Source: a sulfur-oxidizing endosymbiont of Gigantopelta aegis
GTDB lineage: Bacteria; Pseudomonadota; Gammaproteobacteria; GRL18
Direction: 5' to 3'
Length of the DNA: 64,000 nt
Assembly (NCBI RefSeq): GCF_016097415.1
Contig: NZ_JAEHGE010000001.1
Coordinates: forward strand, 2,219,157 to 2,283,156
The translations under genes were made by a program, and so were the position numbers. This document shows positions 16,461-26,580 of this stretch, in pieces (within the stretch, counting starts at the first letter, position 1; each line of letters opens with the position of its first letter). The notes beneath the pieces are model-generated. The model was not told the DNA's origin and did not search any database. It saw only the letters and a list, made by a program, of their open reading frames with translations.

Positions 16461-17078
16461 ATGGTTACGGGAACAGATAATACGATAAAAGTATGGGATA
16501 TTCTTATCAGGGGATTTCATTGGATTCTGGTCATCAGTTTTTTTACTGCTTATTTAAGTGAAGATGATTTTTTGGATATTCATATCTATGCGGGCTACCT
16601 GATTGCAGGTTTACTTGTTTTTAGGTTGATTTGGGGCTTTATCGGTTCACATTATGCTCGCTTTAGTGATTTTATCTACTCGCCGCGTGTTGTTATTGAT
16701 TATACAAAATCATTATTAAGCACTGAAAAGCCTAAGCGATATATTGGGCATAATCCTGCGGGGGGATTAATGATTGTATTGTTATTGCTCAGTCTGTTTA
16801 TTACGACGGTATCGGGTCTGGTAATGGATGATGAGATAGAGTCTGTTAATAGCAACGAAACCAATTCAAGTATGGTTTATTTTGATGCTGATGATGAAGA
16901 TAAATATGAAAGTGATTTATATGAGGTAATGGAAGAGGTGCATGAATTCTTTGCCAATCTCACTTTGTTACTGGTGTTCTTACATGTTGCAGGCGTTATC
17001 GTCAGTGGTAAATTGCATGATGAAAATTTAGTACGGGCAATGATTACCGGTAAAAAAACCTTAGAAAAAGATGAGTAG
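16461..17078 (+). CDS. cytochrome b561-type diheme membrane protein
   Basis: 205 residues with four membrane helices. Heme-ligand histidines are visible at H20 (IRGFHW), H41 (DIHIYAGY), in EEVHEFFANL and in FLHVAGV, the pattern of the bacterial cytochrome b561 / Ni-Fe-hydrogenase b-type family. It ends LVRAMITGKK, typical of the group. The loop before the third His (residues about 125-155) is very acidic (DADDEDKYESD). Such proteins pass electrons between the quinone pool and periplasmic cytochromes; the partner is not coded here. A ribosome site (GAGAG) precedes the ATG. Confidence 0.8.
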   Translation: MVTGTDNTIKVWDILIRGFHWILVISFFTAYLSEDDFLDIHIYAGYLIAGLLVFRLIWGFIGSHYARFSDFIYSPRVVIDYTKSLLSTEKPKRYIGHNPAGGLMIVLLLLSLFITTVSGLVMDDEIESVNSNETNSSMVYFDADDEDKYESDLYEVMEEVHEFFANLTLLLVFLHVAGVIVSGKLHDENLVRAMITGKKTLEKDE

Positions 17079-17202
17079 TCTTATTCAACTAATTTATTCT
17101 TATGCAAGCTATTCGTGGTAAAATCAACCTTTATTGACACTGTTGATTGTATGACTCAGTCGCTTTTATGTTACTGAGTCAATACTTGTTTAAGGTTTAT
17201 GA

Positions 17203-18927
17203 GTGAATAATCCTGTAATGAATAAAACATCCCCATGGTCTTGGTTAATGCAATATTTTCCTATCTTGCGTTGGTTGCCTGAGTACCAATTGTCCTGGTT
17301 ACGTGCTGATATTGTTGCTGGAATTACCGTATGGGCTGTTATGGTGCCAGAAGCGATGGCTTATTCGGGTATTGCCGGAGTGCCGCCTTTGGTGGGCTTG
17401 TATACAGTGCCTATCCCCCTCATTATTTATGCTTTATTAGGCACTTCCAAAACAATGGTTATTGGCCCGGACTCTGCCACTGCGTTGATTTCAGCCGGTA
17501 CAGTCGGTGCGGTTGTCGCTAGCCATAGTGGTGCGACACAGGTTGCGGAATATGTTGCTATTACTTCTGCGTTGGCCTTCATTGTTGGCATTATATTTCT
17601 GATACTGGGACTCGCTCGGATGGGCTGGGTGGCTAAATTTATCCCTACTCCGGTGATGAAAGGATTTATTCAAGGACTGATTTGGGTGACCATTGTTGGT
17701 CAGCTCCCCAAATTATTTGGCATAGAAGGACAATCAGGTAATTTTTTTGAAAAATTATGGTTAATGATTCCTGAGTTGGCAAATACCCATACCACCACGA
17801 TGATCTTCGGCCTTGGCAGTTTGTGTCTACTGATTTTTATTAAACATTTTGTGCCCAAACTTCCCTCAGCATTAATGGCCGTTGTAGTCAGTATTATTAT
17901 CATATCCATTTTTGATTTGGGCGCACAAGGCGTTGATCTGGTAGGAGACGTTCAGGCGGGATTGCCCTCACTGGCTATGCCTCAATTTACATTAGCACAA
18001 TTTGAATTACTCTTGCCCGGTGCTTTGGCTATTGTTTTGCTTGGCTATGCAGAAACACTGGGCTCAGCTAAAGCGGCTGCAACAAAAGATCAGAGTAAAA
18101 TTGACCCTAATCAGGAACTGCTGAGCCATGGCCCTGCTAACATTGGTTCAGCTTTTAGCGGTGGCTTTGTCGTGGTGGGTAGTTTGTCTAAAACGTCAGT
18201 ATCCATGGGAGCCGGGGGCAGAACCCAAGTTGCCTCGTTAATCCATGCCTTGCTCATTGTCCTTACTCTGATGTTTTTATTACCCTTGTTTGCCAATCTG
18301 CCGCATGCGGTATTGGCAGCTATCGTTATCGAGGCCATGTTGGGACTGCTGGACTTCAATTATCTAAAACGTTTATGGAAGCAATCACCCTGGGAATTGC
18401 TTATCGCTATGGTGGCTTATTTGGGGGTAATGATTATCGGTGTCCTCCCGGGTATGGGGCTGGGTGTCACACTGTCTCTATTACTGTTGATTTATAGAGC
18501 TTCTTCGCCATCAATTGCTATTCTTGGATGTGAAAAAAAGGGTAATTCATTTCATGATATTAAGCGCAGGTCTCATTTGGAAACCTTGCCGGGATTATTG
18601 ATTTTTCGTTTTAATGCTAGCCTTTTCTTTGCTAATGCCAATCATTTTAAAGATGCTCTGATAGTAGAAGTTGATGCTGCTAAAGAACCTATTACACAAG
18701 TTATTTTGGATGGTGAAACGATCAATCTCATCGATTCAACTGCAGCCGATATGTTGCTTGAAGTGCATTCTGAACTGAGCCGTAGAGGGATTAAGATGAC
18801 CTTTGCCAGAGTGCATGATTCCATTAAGGATAAGATGCAACCCGTTGGCATTATCGACGTGGTCGGTAAGGATAATTTTTATGATACTATCCCGGAAGCT
18901 TACGAAATATATAAAAAAGGGCAGTAA
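17203..18927 (+). CDS. SulP/SLC26-family anion permease with STAS domain
   Basis: 574 residues. The membrane part begins with AGITVWAVMVPEAMAYSGIAGVPP, the family signature, and has about 12-14 helices to residue 430. A C-terminal STAS domain (VILDGETINLIDSTAADML) follows. The family carries sulfate, bicarbonate or related anions. Sulfate uptake or export would suit a sulfur oxidiser, but the substrate cannot be read from the sequence. The start is the GTG at 17203, with AAGG seven bases before it; the ATG 15 bases later lacks such a site. It stands alone, followed by a convergent SDR gene. Confidence 0.85.
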   Translation: MNNPVMNKTSPWSWLMQYFPILRWLPEYQLSWLRADIVAGITVWAVMVPEAMAYSGIAGVPPLVGLYTVPIPLIIYALLGTSKTMVIGPDSATALISAGTVGAVVASHSGATQVAEYVAITSALAFIVGIIFLILGLARMGWVAKFIPTPVMKGFIQGLIWVTIVGQLPKLFGIEGQSGNFFEKLWLMIPELANTHTTTMIFGLGSLCLLIFIKHFVPKLPSALMAVVVSIIIISIFDLGAQGVDLVGDVQAGLPSLAMPQFTLAQFELLLPGALAIVLLGYAETLGSAKAAATKDQSKIDPNQELLSHGPANIGSAFSGGFVVVGSLSKTSVSMGAGGRTQVASLIHALLIVLTLMFLLPLFANLPHAVLAAIVIEAMLGLLDFNYLKRLWKQSPWELLIAMVAYLGVMIIGVLPGMGLGVTLSLLLLIYRASSPSIAILGCEKKGNSFHDIKRRSHLETLPGLLIFRFNASLFFANANHFKDALIVEVDAAKEPITQVILDGETINLIDSTAADMLLEVHSELSRRGIKMTFARVHDSIKDKMQPVGIIDVVGKDNFYDTIPEAYEIYKKGQ

Positions 18928-18963
18928 TAAATGTGCTACTCATGCATGCTAAAGCAAAATGAT

Positions 18964-19809
18964 TTAATTTTCTTCTTTAGAAACCTTGCGCAGCACCCAA
19001 TCCAAACCTTTGGCTGGCAAAATTCGTTTGAGTGTGCCAAACAAATAGGTTGGAAAGGTCACATAATAATGTGCTTTGGGCTGTGCGCTTTCGAGGGCAT
19101 GCTTTAACTTTTTATAGACAGCCTCTGGGGGTAAAGTAAAGGGGGCGGCGGGCCCTTGCTTTTTTAAGCGTGCTTCCATGCCTTCATAGTTGGCTTTAAA
19201 AAAACTATTTTCCTTATTGATGTTTGCCTGATATTGGGCATAAGCATTTTTTCTAAAATCACTGCTGATAGGGCCAGGTTCAATGATTGAAACGCCGATG
19301 TCACTACCATGCAGTTCTAATCTCAGAGTGTCAGCCAAACCTTCTAAAGCGTATTTTGAGGCATTATAAGCGCCACGAAAAGGTAGTGAGATAATGCCTA
19401 AGACTGAACCATTATAAATAATACGTCCGTGACCTTGCTGGCGCATGATGGGAATGATGCGATTGGTTAATTCCTGCGTACCAAAGACATTGACAGAAAA
19501 TTGCTTTTCTAATACCTGACGTTGTAAGTCTTCAACCGCTCCGGGTTGGCCATAAGCACCATTGTTAAAGAGTGCATCCAATCTCCCTCCGGTCAAAGCT
19601 AATATTTTATCCACGGCATTGTGAATGGAGTCACTATCACTTAAATCCAGTTGAAATGATTCAAAACCCTGTTGTGCCAGTAGAGTAACATCCTCTGTTT
19701 TACGTGCTGTAGCAAAGACTCGATAGCCTCTTTTTTTTAGTTCAAGCGCACAACATAATCCTATTCCAGAAGAACAGCCGGTAATTAGTATTGTTTTTTG
19801 TTTTGACAT
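18964..19809 (-). CDS. short-chain dehydrogenase/reductase
   Basis: 281 residues. TGCSSGIGLCCALEL is the NAD(P)-binding TGxxxGxG motif, NNGAYG the family's NNAG-like strand, and Y-N-A-S-K (YNASKYALEG) the catalytic YxxxK with an upstream Ser in GSVLG. The C-terminal extension, with FPTYLFGTLKRILPAKGLDW, resembles SDRs that act on hydrophobic substrates and may bring the enzyme to the membrane. The substrate is unknown. It is transcribed convergently with sulP and divergently from motA. Confidence 0.85.
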   Translation of the reverse strand: MSKQKTILITGCSSGIGLCCALELKKRGYRVFATARKTEDVTLLAQQGFESFQLDLSDSDSIHNAVDKILALTGGRLDALFNNGAYGQPGAVEDLQRQVLEKQFSVNVFGTQELTNRIIPIMRQQGHGRIIYNGSVLGIISLPFRGAYNASKYALEGLADTLRLELHGSDIGVSIIEPGPISSDFRKNAYAQYQANINKENSFFKANYEGMEARLKKQGPAAPFTLPPEAVYKKLKHALESAQPKAHYYVTFPTYLFGTLKRILPAKGLDWVLRKVSKEEN

Positions 19810-20006
19810 ATAATCTTTTTCAATGATATTTTAGGAAAAATTTGCCCAAGAAATACGATTTAATGTTGTTATTTCTCAAATTTTAGCTATGGTTTTATAG
19901 AGTCGATAAGATAACTTAGGGCTATTAGTTAAGGTATCGCAAGCACTGTTCATTATATACTGTATATGATGAGGCAAAAAATTTATTTTAGAAAGGTAAT
20001 AGTTGA

Positions 20007-20768
20007 GTGGATATAGCAACGGTCATTGGTATTATTGGTGCACTTGCCATTATTGCAGTAGCAATGGTGCTCAGTGGAGGCATTGTTCTGTTTATCAATG
20101 TACCTTCCATGCTAGTGGTATTTGGTGGCGCTTCATTTGCAGTCATTGCTATGTTTCCTTTGGGAGTTACTCTTGGGTCGATTAAAGTCGTATTAAAAGC
20201 CATTTTAAATAAATCAATTGATCCTAATGAACTGATTGAAAAAGGCGTGGAACTAGCAACAATTGCGCGTAAAGAAGGCATTTTAGGACTTGAAGGGCAA
20301 GATATTCCCAATGAGTTTTTACAAAAGGGCATCAGCCTTTGTGTCGATGGCCATGAGCCGGACTTTGTGCAACGTATGCTTTCCAAAGACATTAACCTCG
20401 CTGTCGAACGTCATGAATTAGGGCAAAAATTTCTTATGAAACTGGCTGATATGGGGCCAGCTATGGGTATGATTGGTACTCTGATTGGTTTGGTGGGTAT
20501 GTTGGCAAATATGGATGACCCGAAAACCATTGGCCCTTCAATGGCAGTTGCTCTTTTAACCACTCTTTATGGTGCTGTTTTGGCCAATGCTCTGTGTATT
20601 CCTTTAGCTGATAAATTAACCTATCTGGCGGATCAACAACGTTTGAGCCGTACACTTATTTTAGAAGTTATTGGTGCTATTCAAGAAGGCATTAATCCCA
20701 AAGTGATGGGTGAAATGTTGCAGACTTACCTACCCGAAGGTAAGCGCGCTGTTGCTGCAGAAGAATAA
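20007..20768 (+). CDS. motA: flagellar stator protein MotA/PomA
   Basis: 253 residues from a GTG with GAAAGG nine bases upstream. It starts DIATVIGIIGALAIIAVAMV and has four membrane helices, including ADMGPAMGMIGTLIGLVGML and GAVLANALCIPLADKL, the conserved MotA/PomA ion-channel helices. The cytoplasmic loop has the charged ERHELGQK region that contacts FliG. With MotB it forms the ion-driven stator. The sequence resembles the PomA (Na+) branch in length and start, but ion choice is not certain. motB follows after 115 bp. Confidence 0.9.
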   Translation: MDIATVIGIIGALAIIAVAMVLSGGIVLFINVPSMLVVFGGASFAVIAMFPLGVTLGSIKVVLKAILNKSIDPNELIEKGVELATIARKEGILGLEGQDIPNEFLQKGISLCVDGHEPDFVQRMLSKDINLAVERHELGQKFLMKLADMGPAMGMIGTLIGLVGMLANMDDPKTIGPSMAVALLTTLYGAVLANALCIPLADKLTYLADQQRLSRTLILEVIGAIQEGINPKVMGEMLQTYLPEGKRAVAAEE

Positions 20769-20883
20769 TAGTTTATTTATGAGAAATAATAGTCTGATCA
20801 ATTCACTACCATGTTTTTTTATCGACTTCTCTGGCAAATCCTGCTCCCCTATAAAGGTGTTTTTATTAGGGGGGATTCGCTAG

Positions 20884-22080
20884 ATGGATGATGAACAACC
20901 CTGTAAATGCCCAGCGGGTATTCCTGCTTGGGTACTGACCTTCGCCGATCTCATGTCTTTGCTGATGTGTTTCTTTGTGCTTTTATTGTCATTTGCAGAA
21001 ATGGATGTGCAAAAGTTCAAGCAAATTGCCGGTTCTCTGAAAGTCGCTTTTGGTGTGCAACGTGATATTAAAGCGGTAGAAATCCCCAAAGGTGTCAATA
21101 TTGTTGCCAGAGAATTCAGTCCTGCACCACCACAACCCACCGTCATTAATGAAGTGCGACAAGTCACCAGTGATGATACACAGCAGGAGCTTAAACTGAT
21201 CAATAAGCTGGATCGTTTGCAGTCGGAAGAAAATGTGCTGAAAGACAAAATGGAAAATATGTCTGAAGCCGAAGCGGAATCCGAAGGCTTGAAAAAACAA
21301 CTGCAACAGGTACAGGCTGAAATTGCTCAAGTTGAAGAAAAACTCAATGAACTGCAGCAAAAAATGGATCAGGTTCAGGAGAAAAAGATTAAAGAACAAG
21401 CGGAAGCACTCAGTGCGGCTTTAGAAAAAGAAATTGAAGCTGAAATGATCGATGTGGAAGCCAATGATGAGAGTATTACTATTCGTATTCGAGATAAGGG
21501 CTCATTTGGTTCGGGCACAGCTACCTTGACAGACGATTTTATCGAAATTCTGGAAATTATTGCTGATGAATTAAGCCATACTCAGGGAAATATTGTAGTC
21601 GCAGGTCATACCGATGATATTCCCATCAAGACCGCTAAATTTCCTTCTAATTGGGCCTTATCGGCTGCCCGTTCAGTGGCTGTTGCACATGAATTACTCT
21701 TGGATGATAGATTAAAAAAATCACGCTTTAGTATTCAGGCCTTTGCTGACGCTAAACCGCTGGTGGAAAATGACTCTATTGAGAGCAGAGCACAAAACCG
21801 CCGGGTTGAAATTGTTATTTCTCAGGATAAAACAGACTTAGGCATTTCAGCCAAGGAAGTAGATGAAGCGTCGCCGGATAAAGAGAAGGCGCGGGGGTCA
21901 AAAACTGCGGGAGAAAAGACTATTGAAAATAAGAACGTGTTAAAGCAGGATAAGCAGTTTGAAAATGTTTCACAGGAGAAGACCAATACTGAAACCAAAC
22001 CGGCTGATTCGAGAAATAATGACATAAATAACGATACGAACAACAATAACGAAGAAACACCCAGTTTTATTCAATTTTGA
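20884..22080 (+). CDS. motB: flagellar stator protein MotB/PomB with long coiled coil and tail
   Basis: 398 residues, longer than the usual 300-330. PAWVLTFADLMSLLMCFFVLL carries the single membrane helix with the ion-binding Asp. A long Gln/Glu/Lys coiled coil spans about 95-190, then an OmpA-like peptidoglycan-binding domain (VAGHTDDIPI, NWALSAARSVAVAHEL, NRRVEI). After it is a 70-residue Lys/Asn/Thr-rich, probably disordered tail (NNDINNDTNNNNEE). The extended coiled coil could lengthen the reach from membrane to wall. The gene is followed after 7 bp by a PilZ gene, so all three are likely one operon. Confidence 0.88.
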   Translation: MDDEQPCKCPAGIPAWVLTFADLMSLLMCFFVLLLSFAEMDVQKFKQIAGSLKVAFGVQRDIKAVEIPKGVNIVAREFSPAPPQPTVINEVRQVTSDDTQQELKLINKLDRLQSEENVLKDKMENMSEAEAESEGLKKQLQQVQAEIAQVEEKLNELQQKMDQVQEKKIKEQAEALSAALEKEIEAEMIDVEANDESITIRIRDKGSFGSGTATLTDDFIEILEIIADELSHTQGNIVVAGHTDDIPIKTAKFPSNWALSAARSVAVAHELLLDDRLKKSRFSIQAFADAKPLVENDSIESRAQNRRVEIVISQDKTDLGISAKEVDEASPDKEKARGSKTAGEKTIENKNVLKQDKQFENVSQEKTNTETKPADSRNNDINNDTNNNNEETPSFIQF

Positions 22081-22087
22081 GGATGAT

Positions 22088-22684
22088 ATGAATACCAGTT
22101 TTCAGGCCAGTGAGCGCCGACAGTATTATCGAATCAATGATAGTGCCATCTTTTCCTACCGTTTGTTGAAAGACGAAGTGTTGAACGGTGAGCAGGGCAA
22201 AGAGTACGTGGGTGGTGAAAAACTTTCGACTGCCTTTGAAATGATTGAATTGTTCGGCCAGATGAACCAACAGATGGGTGTTGCCCTAGGTCGAATCAGT
22301 GAGCATTCTGCTGATATTGCCACCTACCTCAAAGGTTTGGATAATAAAATTGAATTATTAGCGCAAATGCACCTGTTTCAGGACAAGCAGTCAGAACTTG
22401 AACCGCAACGACAAATTAACTTAGGGGCCGGTGGTCTGGCCTTCGGATCAGACGAAAAGCTCAAGCAAGGCACCTTACTTGCGATGGATATGATTTTATC
22501 CACGGATTTACTCTGTTTGCATTTGACTGGGCGGGTAATTCAGGTCTCTCAAGAAAAAAATGGTGATTTCCCCTATCGAATTTCAGTGGGCTTTGTCGAA
22601 ATTTCTGAAACTGAGGTGGATCAAATCATTAAACACATTATGCGTCTACAGTCGGAGCACTTACGCTCTAAAAGAGATTCATAA
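22088..22684 (+). CDS. PilZ-domain cyclic di-GMP receptor beside motAB
   Basis: 198 residues. ERRQYYRI near the N-terminus supplies the RxxxR-type arginines. After a helical segment (residues 45-115) the second motif is NLGAGGLAF, where family members have (D/N)xSxxG; here the Ser is replaced by Gly. Then comes a beta-barrel (LTGRVIQV, PYRISVGFVEI). The long helical insertion between the two motifs is unusual and might contact the stator. Its place seven bases after motB suggests it links cyclic di-GMP to motor function, by analogy with YcgR; this is inference. Confidence 0.78.
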   Translation: MNTSFQASERRQYYRINDSAIFSYRLLKDEVLNGEQGKEYVGGEKLSTAFEMIELFGQMNQQMGVALGRISEHSADIATYLKGLDNKIELLAQMHLFQDKQSELEPQRQINLGAGGLAFGSDEKLKQGTLLAMDMILSTDLLCLHLTGRVIQVSQEKNGDFPYRISVGFVEISETEVDQIIKHIMRLQSEHLRSKRDS

Positions 22685-22783
22685 TAGAATCTTTATCTCA
22701 AGTTGTCTCATACCTTGGAATTTTCTCTATTCATCCCCAACTTCAGTGAGGATAAAGACTAATCGCAAAACTTAGGAAAACTT

Positions 22784-22999
22784 ATGCCAATTTATGAATA
22801 CCGTTGTGGTAGTTGTGGTCATGAAATGGAACTGATTCAAAAAATGTCAGACGACCCCATGAAAGACTGCCCTGTTTGTAAAGAATCAAAACTGAAAAAA
22901 CTCATTTCTGCTGCGGGCTTTCGCCTTAAAGGTAGCGGTTGGTACGAAACCGATTTTAAAAACAGTGAAAAAGCTAAAAAAGACAGTAAATCAAGCTAA
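22784..22999 (+). CDS. FmdB-type zinc-ribbon protein
   Basis: 71 residues: PIYEYRCGSCGHEMELIQKM then CPVCKESKLKKLISAAGFRL. Two CxxC pairs form a zinc ribbon, the FmdB/CxxC_CxxC_SSSS family (PF09723). The function is not established; in gammaproteobacteria the gene very often sits directly upstream of aspS, as here. The tail is Lys/Ser-rich. Confidence 0.85.
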   Translation: MPIYEYRCGSCGHEMELIQKMSDDPMKDCPVCKESKLKKLISAAGFRLKGSGWYETDFKNSEKAKKDSKSS

Positions 23000-23043
23000 A
23001 CTGCTTTTTGAAAGCCTTCTTCTTGAAAGCCTCGTTAGCTGTC

Positions 23044-23096
23044 CAGTTTACAAATTTAGTCATCCAGTTTACAAATAAGTTGTTCAGTTTACAAAT
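23044..23096. repeat. three direct repeats upstream of aspS
   Basis: CAGTTTACAAAT occurs at 23044-23055, 23065-23076 and 23085-23096, at spacings of 21 and 20 bases, which is about two helical turns. A related ATGTAAACAGG lies at 23114. They fill the 208-base gap between fmdB and aspS, so they may be binding sites for a regulator acting on aspS, or a short iteron-like repeat. Confidence 0.7.
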
Positions 23097-23207
23097 ACTT
23101 CGATTTCAAATCATGTAAACAGGCTACAGCCCTTGTAGTCTGTCCTCACAAGGCTTAAAATTAGCCATTTTTCAATCACTAAATCAATACAAAATCAGGA
23201 ATAGGGT

Positions 23208-24998
23208 ATGCGAAGCCATTATTGCGGGCATTTAACACAAGAAAACATTGATCAAGAAGTTATTTTAAGCGGTTGGGTGCATCGTCGCCGTGATCATGGT
23301 GGTGTGATCTTCGTTGATCTCAGAGATCGTGAAGGTATTTCACAAATTGTGTTTGATCCGGATATTCCTGAAATGTTTATGCTCGCAGAAAAGCTGCGTA
23401 ATGAATTTGTTATTCAGGTTAAAGGCAAAGTGCGTCAGCGTCCGGAAGGTACTGAAAATCCTGAGATGCCAACAGGGCAAGTTGAAGTCCTTGGTTTGGA
23501 ATTGACGGTTTTAAACGCTTCAGAAACCCCACCATTTCAATTGGATGATGACGATGTGTCCGAAGAGCATCGCCTACGCTATCGTTATATTGATCTGCGT
23601 CGCCCAGAAATGCAAAATCGTTTGAGATTGCGTTCACAAATCATCCGTATGTTACGGAATTATCTGGATGATAATGGCTTTTTGGATATTGAAACACCTA
23701 TTTTAACCAAGGCAACACCAGAAGGTGCGCGTGATTATTTGGTCCCGAGCCGTACCCATCAGGGCGAATTTTTTGCCTTGCCTCAGTCACCACAGTTATT
23801 CAAACAACTCTTAATGATGTCCGGAATGGATCGTTATTATCAGGTGGTACGTTGTTTCCGTGATGAAGATTTACGCGCGGATCGCCAGCCAGAGTTTACT
23901 CAATTGGATATTGAGACTTCCTTTATGGAAGAAGAACAATTAATGATGATGATGGAAGACATGATGCGCTCTGTCTTTGCCAAGGTGTTGGAGCAACAAC
24001 TGCCTAATCCTTTCCCGCGCATGACCTATGCTGAAGCCATGAATCGTTATGGTAGTGATAAGCCTGATTTACGGATTGATTTAGAACTCGTTGAAGTAGC
24101 CGATGTCCTAACGGATGTTGATTTCAAAGTTTTCTCCGGTCCGGCAAAAGATCCCAATAGTCGTGTCACTGCTTTGCGCATACCCAATGGCTCTTCTCTG
24201 ACCCGTAAGCAAATCGATGGCTATACTAAATATGTGTCAATTTATGGTGCGCGTGGTTTAGCTTATATCAAAGTGAATGATAAAGCCGCAGGTCGTGAAG
24301 GCTTGCAATCACCGATTGTGAAGTTCATTCCTGATGATGCTTTGGCGACTATTTTAGAAAGAACCAGTGCAGAAGATGGTGACTTAATCTTCTTTGGTGC
24401 TGATAAAACGAAAGTGGTTAATGAAGCGCTGGGCGCATTACGCGTTAAAGTAGCACAAGATTTAGACCTAGTTAAACATGGTTGGCAACCACTTTGGGTC
24501 GTTGACTTCCCCATGTTTGAATATGATGAAGGCGCAAAACGTTGGACGGCATTACACCATCCGTTTACTGCACCAAGTAGCGATAATCCTCAGGATTTAT
24601 TGGATAATCCAGGTTCTAGCCTGTCTCGCGCCTATGATATGGTGCTCAATGGTACAGAATTGGGTGGTGGTTCGGCACGTATTCATAAGCAGGATATGCA
24701 GACCAGTGTGTTTAAGTTATTAGGCATTGATGATGAAGAAGCTCAGGATAAATTTGGGTTCTTACTTGATGCGCTGAAATATGGTTGTCCTCCTCATGCC
24801 GGTATTGCCTTTGGTATGGATCGTTTAGTGATGTTAATGACGGGTTCAAGTTCGATACGTGAAGTGATGGCATTCCCTAAAACACAATCAGCCGCTTGTT
24901 TACTGACTTCTGCGCCATCGAGTGTGAGTCAGGCGCAACTGAAAGAATTGGGCATTAAAAAGCGTGAAGTACTGGCGGAAAAATTAGCTGATAGCTAA
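23208..24998 (+). CDS. aspS: aspartyl-tRNA synthetase
   Basis: 596 residues, the usual bacterial length. It begins with the OB-fold anticodon-binding domain ([20 protein letters not shown]). The class II core has motif 1 around [20 protein letters not shown], motif 2 ([18 protein letters not shown]) and motif 3 ([13 protein letters not shown]), with a bacterial GAD insert between motifs 2 and 3. It charges tRNA-Asp. yebC follows after 69 bp and then ruvCAB, an order common in gammaproteobacteria. Confidence 0.97.
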   Translation: MRSHYCGHLTQENIDQEVILSGWVHRRRDHGGVIFVDLRDREGISQIVFDPDIPEMFMLAEKLRNEFVIQVKGKVRQRPEGTENPEMPTGQVEVLGLELTVLNASETPPFQLDDDDVSEEHRLRYRYIDLRRPEMQNRLRLRSQIIRMLRNYLDDNGFLDIETPILTKATPEGARDYLVPSRTHQGEFFALPQSPQLFKQLLMMSGMDRYYQVVRCFRDEDLRADRQPEFTQLDIETSFMEEEQLMMMMEDMMRSVFAKVLEQQLPNPFPRMTYAEAMNRYGSDKPDLRIDLELVEVADVLTDVDFKVFSGPAKDPNSRVTALRIPNGSSLTRKQIDGYTKYVSIYGARGLAYIKVNDKAAGREGLQSPIVKFIPDDALATILERTSAEDGDLIFFGADKTKVVNEALGALRVKVAQDLDLVKHGWQPLWVVDFPMFEYDEGAKRWTALHHPFTAPSSDNPQDLLDNPGSSLSRAYDMVLNGTELGGGSARIHKQDMQTSVFKLLGIDDEEAQDKFGFLLDALKYGCPPHAGIAFGMDRLVMLMTGSSSIREVMAFPKTQSAACLLTSAPSSVSQAQLKELGIKKREVLAEKLADS

Positions 24999-25067
24999 AG
25001 AATCGCTTAACATATTGTATTATCAGCAAAAAGATTGCTATAAAAGGTTTAAATAGACGAGGTTTTC

Positions 25068-25820
25068 ATGGCAGGTCATAGTAAATGGGCAAATATCCAG
25101 CACCGTAAAAAAGGTCAGGATGCTAAACGTGGTAAATTATTCACTAAATTGATTCGTGAAATCACCGTTGCCGCCCGTCTGGGTGGTGGTGATGTCGATG
25201 CCAATCCACGTTTACGTGCGATTGTGGATAAATCATTACGCGCCAATATGACCCGCGATACCGTTGAACGTGCCATTAAACGTGGTGCGGGCGATACAGA
25301 TGGTGATAACTTTGATGAAATTCGCTATGAAGGCTATGGCCCTGCTGGTGTTGCTGTCATGGTGGATTGTCTGACTGATAATCGTAATCGTACCGTCGCT
25401 GAAGTGCGCCATGCCTTCACTAAATCCGGTGGCAACTTGGGCACCGATGGTTCGGTCTCTTACTTGTTTAGTAAAATAGGTGTGCTTAGCTATCCCAGTG
25501 GTAGTGATGAAGATGCTATTATGGAAGCGGCTTTAGAAGCCGGTGCCGATGATGTAGAAACTCATGATGATGGTTCGATTGATGTCACGACTTCTGATGA
25601 CGATTTCATGGATGTAAAAGATGCCATGGTCGCTGCGGGTTTTGATCCAGAAATGGCTGAAGTGACGATGAAAGCATCGACCAGTGTTGATTTAAGTTTT
25701 GATGATGCGCAAAAAGTCATGCGTCTGGTGGATATGTTAGAAGATTTGGATGATGTACAAAACGTTTATTCGAACTCTGAATTCTCCGATGAAGTGATGG
25801 CACAATTAGCTGATGCATAG
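25068..25820 (+). CDS. yebC: YebC/PmpR-family protein
   Basis: 250 residues starting [21 protein letters not shown], the family's near-invariant N-terminus, with the three-domain layout and an acidic C-terminal half. Members act as DNA-binding regulators (PmpR) or, more recently shown, as ribosome-associated factors that relieve stalling at proline-rich stretches. Notably, the EF-P pathway for the same problem is also coded in this window. It is placed between aspS and ruvC as in related genomes. Confidence 0.93.
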   Translation: MAGHSKWANIQHRKKGQDAKRGKLFTKLIREITVAARLGGGDVDANPRLRAIVDKSLRANMTRDTVERAIKRGAGDTDGDNFDEIRYEGYGPAGVAVMVDCLTDNRNRTVAEVRHAFTKSGGNLGTDGSVSYLFSKIGVLSYPSGSDEDAIMEAALEAGADDVETHDDGSIDVTTSDDDFMDVKDAMVAAGFDPEMAEVTMKASTSVDLSFDDAQKVMRLVDMLEDLDDVQNVYSNSEFSDEVMAQLADA

Positions 25821-25909
25821 TATGCTTTTTAAGATTTATTTATAAGCTTATACTATTGATTTAAAAAGACTGATCCAGCCCAACATAAGGAAGATCAATT
25901 AGCTTAACT

Positions 25910-26488
25910 ATGCCTAAAACGCCTACAACGACGATAATACTGGGCATTGATCCCGGTTCTTTGAAAACAGGCTATGGTCTCATAGAATCCTCAGGGAATC
26001 GTCTTCGTTTTTTAGAATGTGGCACTATCAAAACCGGTGGTGGCCCTTTACCTCCTCGCTTAAAAATAATCTTTAATGATGTCCGTCAGGTGATTCAACA
26101 ATGGTCACCTGATGAAATGGCTATTGAGAATGTTTTTCTGGCACGCAACCCCGATTCAGCGTTAAAATTAGGTCAGGCCAGAGGTGCAGCAATCTGTGCG
26201 GTCATGTCAGATGATATTCCGGTGGCAGAATACACGGCCAATCAAGTAAAACAGGCCATTGTGGGCAAGGGACATGCCGCAAAAAGCCAGGTGCAGCACA
26301 TGGTGAAAATTTTATTAAATCTCAGTGAAACACCACAATCCGATGCCGCAGACGCACTGGCAATTGCACTTTGTCATGCGAATACTCGAAAAACCATGTT
26401 AGAACTCAAAGGTCAGGCAAATGAGCGTTACCCTGTCGAGGTATTAAAGTCGATTCGTGGCAGGCGGAAAAAGCGCTTCACCTTGTAG
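25910..26488 (+). CDS. ruvC: Holliday-junction resolvase RuvC
   Basis: 192 residues. ILGIDPGSLKTGYGLIE gives the first catalytic Asp, DEMAIENVFLARNPDSALKLGQARG the Glu, and SDAADALAIALCHA the final two Asp. It cuts Holliday junctions bound by RuvAB. It is about 15-20 residues longer at the C-terminus than E. coli RuvC, ending in a basic RGRRKKRF. ruvA follows after a short tandem repeat. Confidence 0.95.
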   Translation: MPKTPTTTIILGIDPGSLKTGYGLIESSGNRLRFLECGTIKTGGGPLPPRLKIIFNDVRQVIQQWSPDEMAIENVFLARNPDSALKLGQARGAAICAVMSDDIPVAEYTANQVKQAIVGKGHAAKSQVQHMVKILLNLSETPQSDAADALAIALCHANTRKTMLELKGQANERYPVEVLKSIRGRRKKRFTL

Positions 26489-26533
26489 GGTATGTCATTA
26501 TTAGATTTTGTAAATTGTCGATTGAATGGTTTC

Positions 26534-26567
26534 TAAACATTAAACATTAAACATTAAACATTAAACC
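26534..26567. repeat. 7-bp tandem repeat between ruvC and ruvA
   Basis: The unit AAACATT is repeated four times starting at 26534 and ends in TAAACCC. It lies 15-45 bases upstream of the ruvA start, so copy number would alter the ruvC-ruvA spacing but not any protein. Confidence 0.85.
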
Positions 26568-26580
26568 CATTTAGGTTCTT

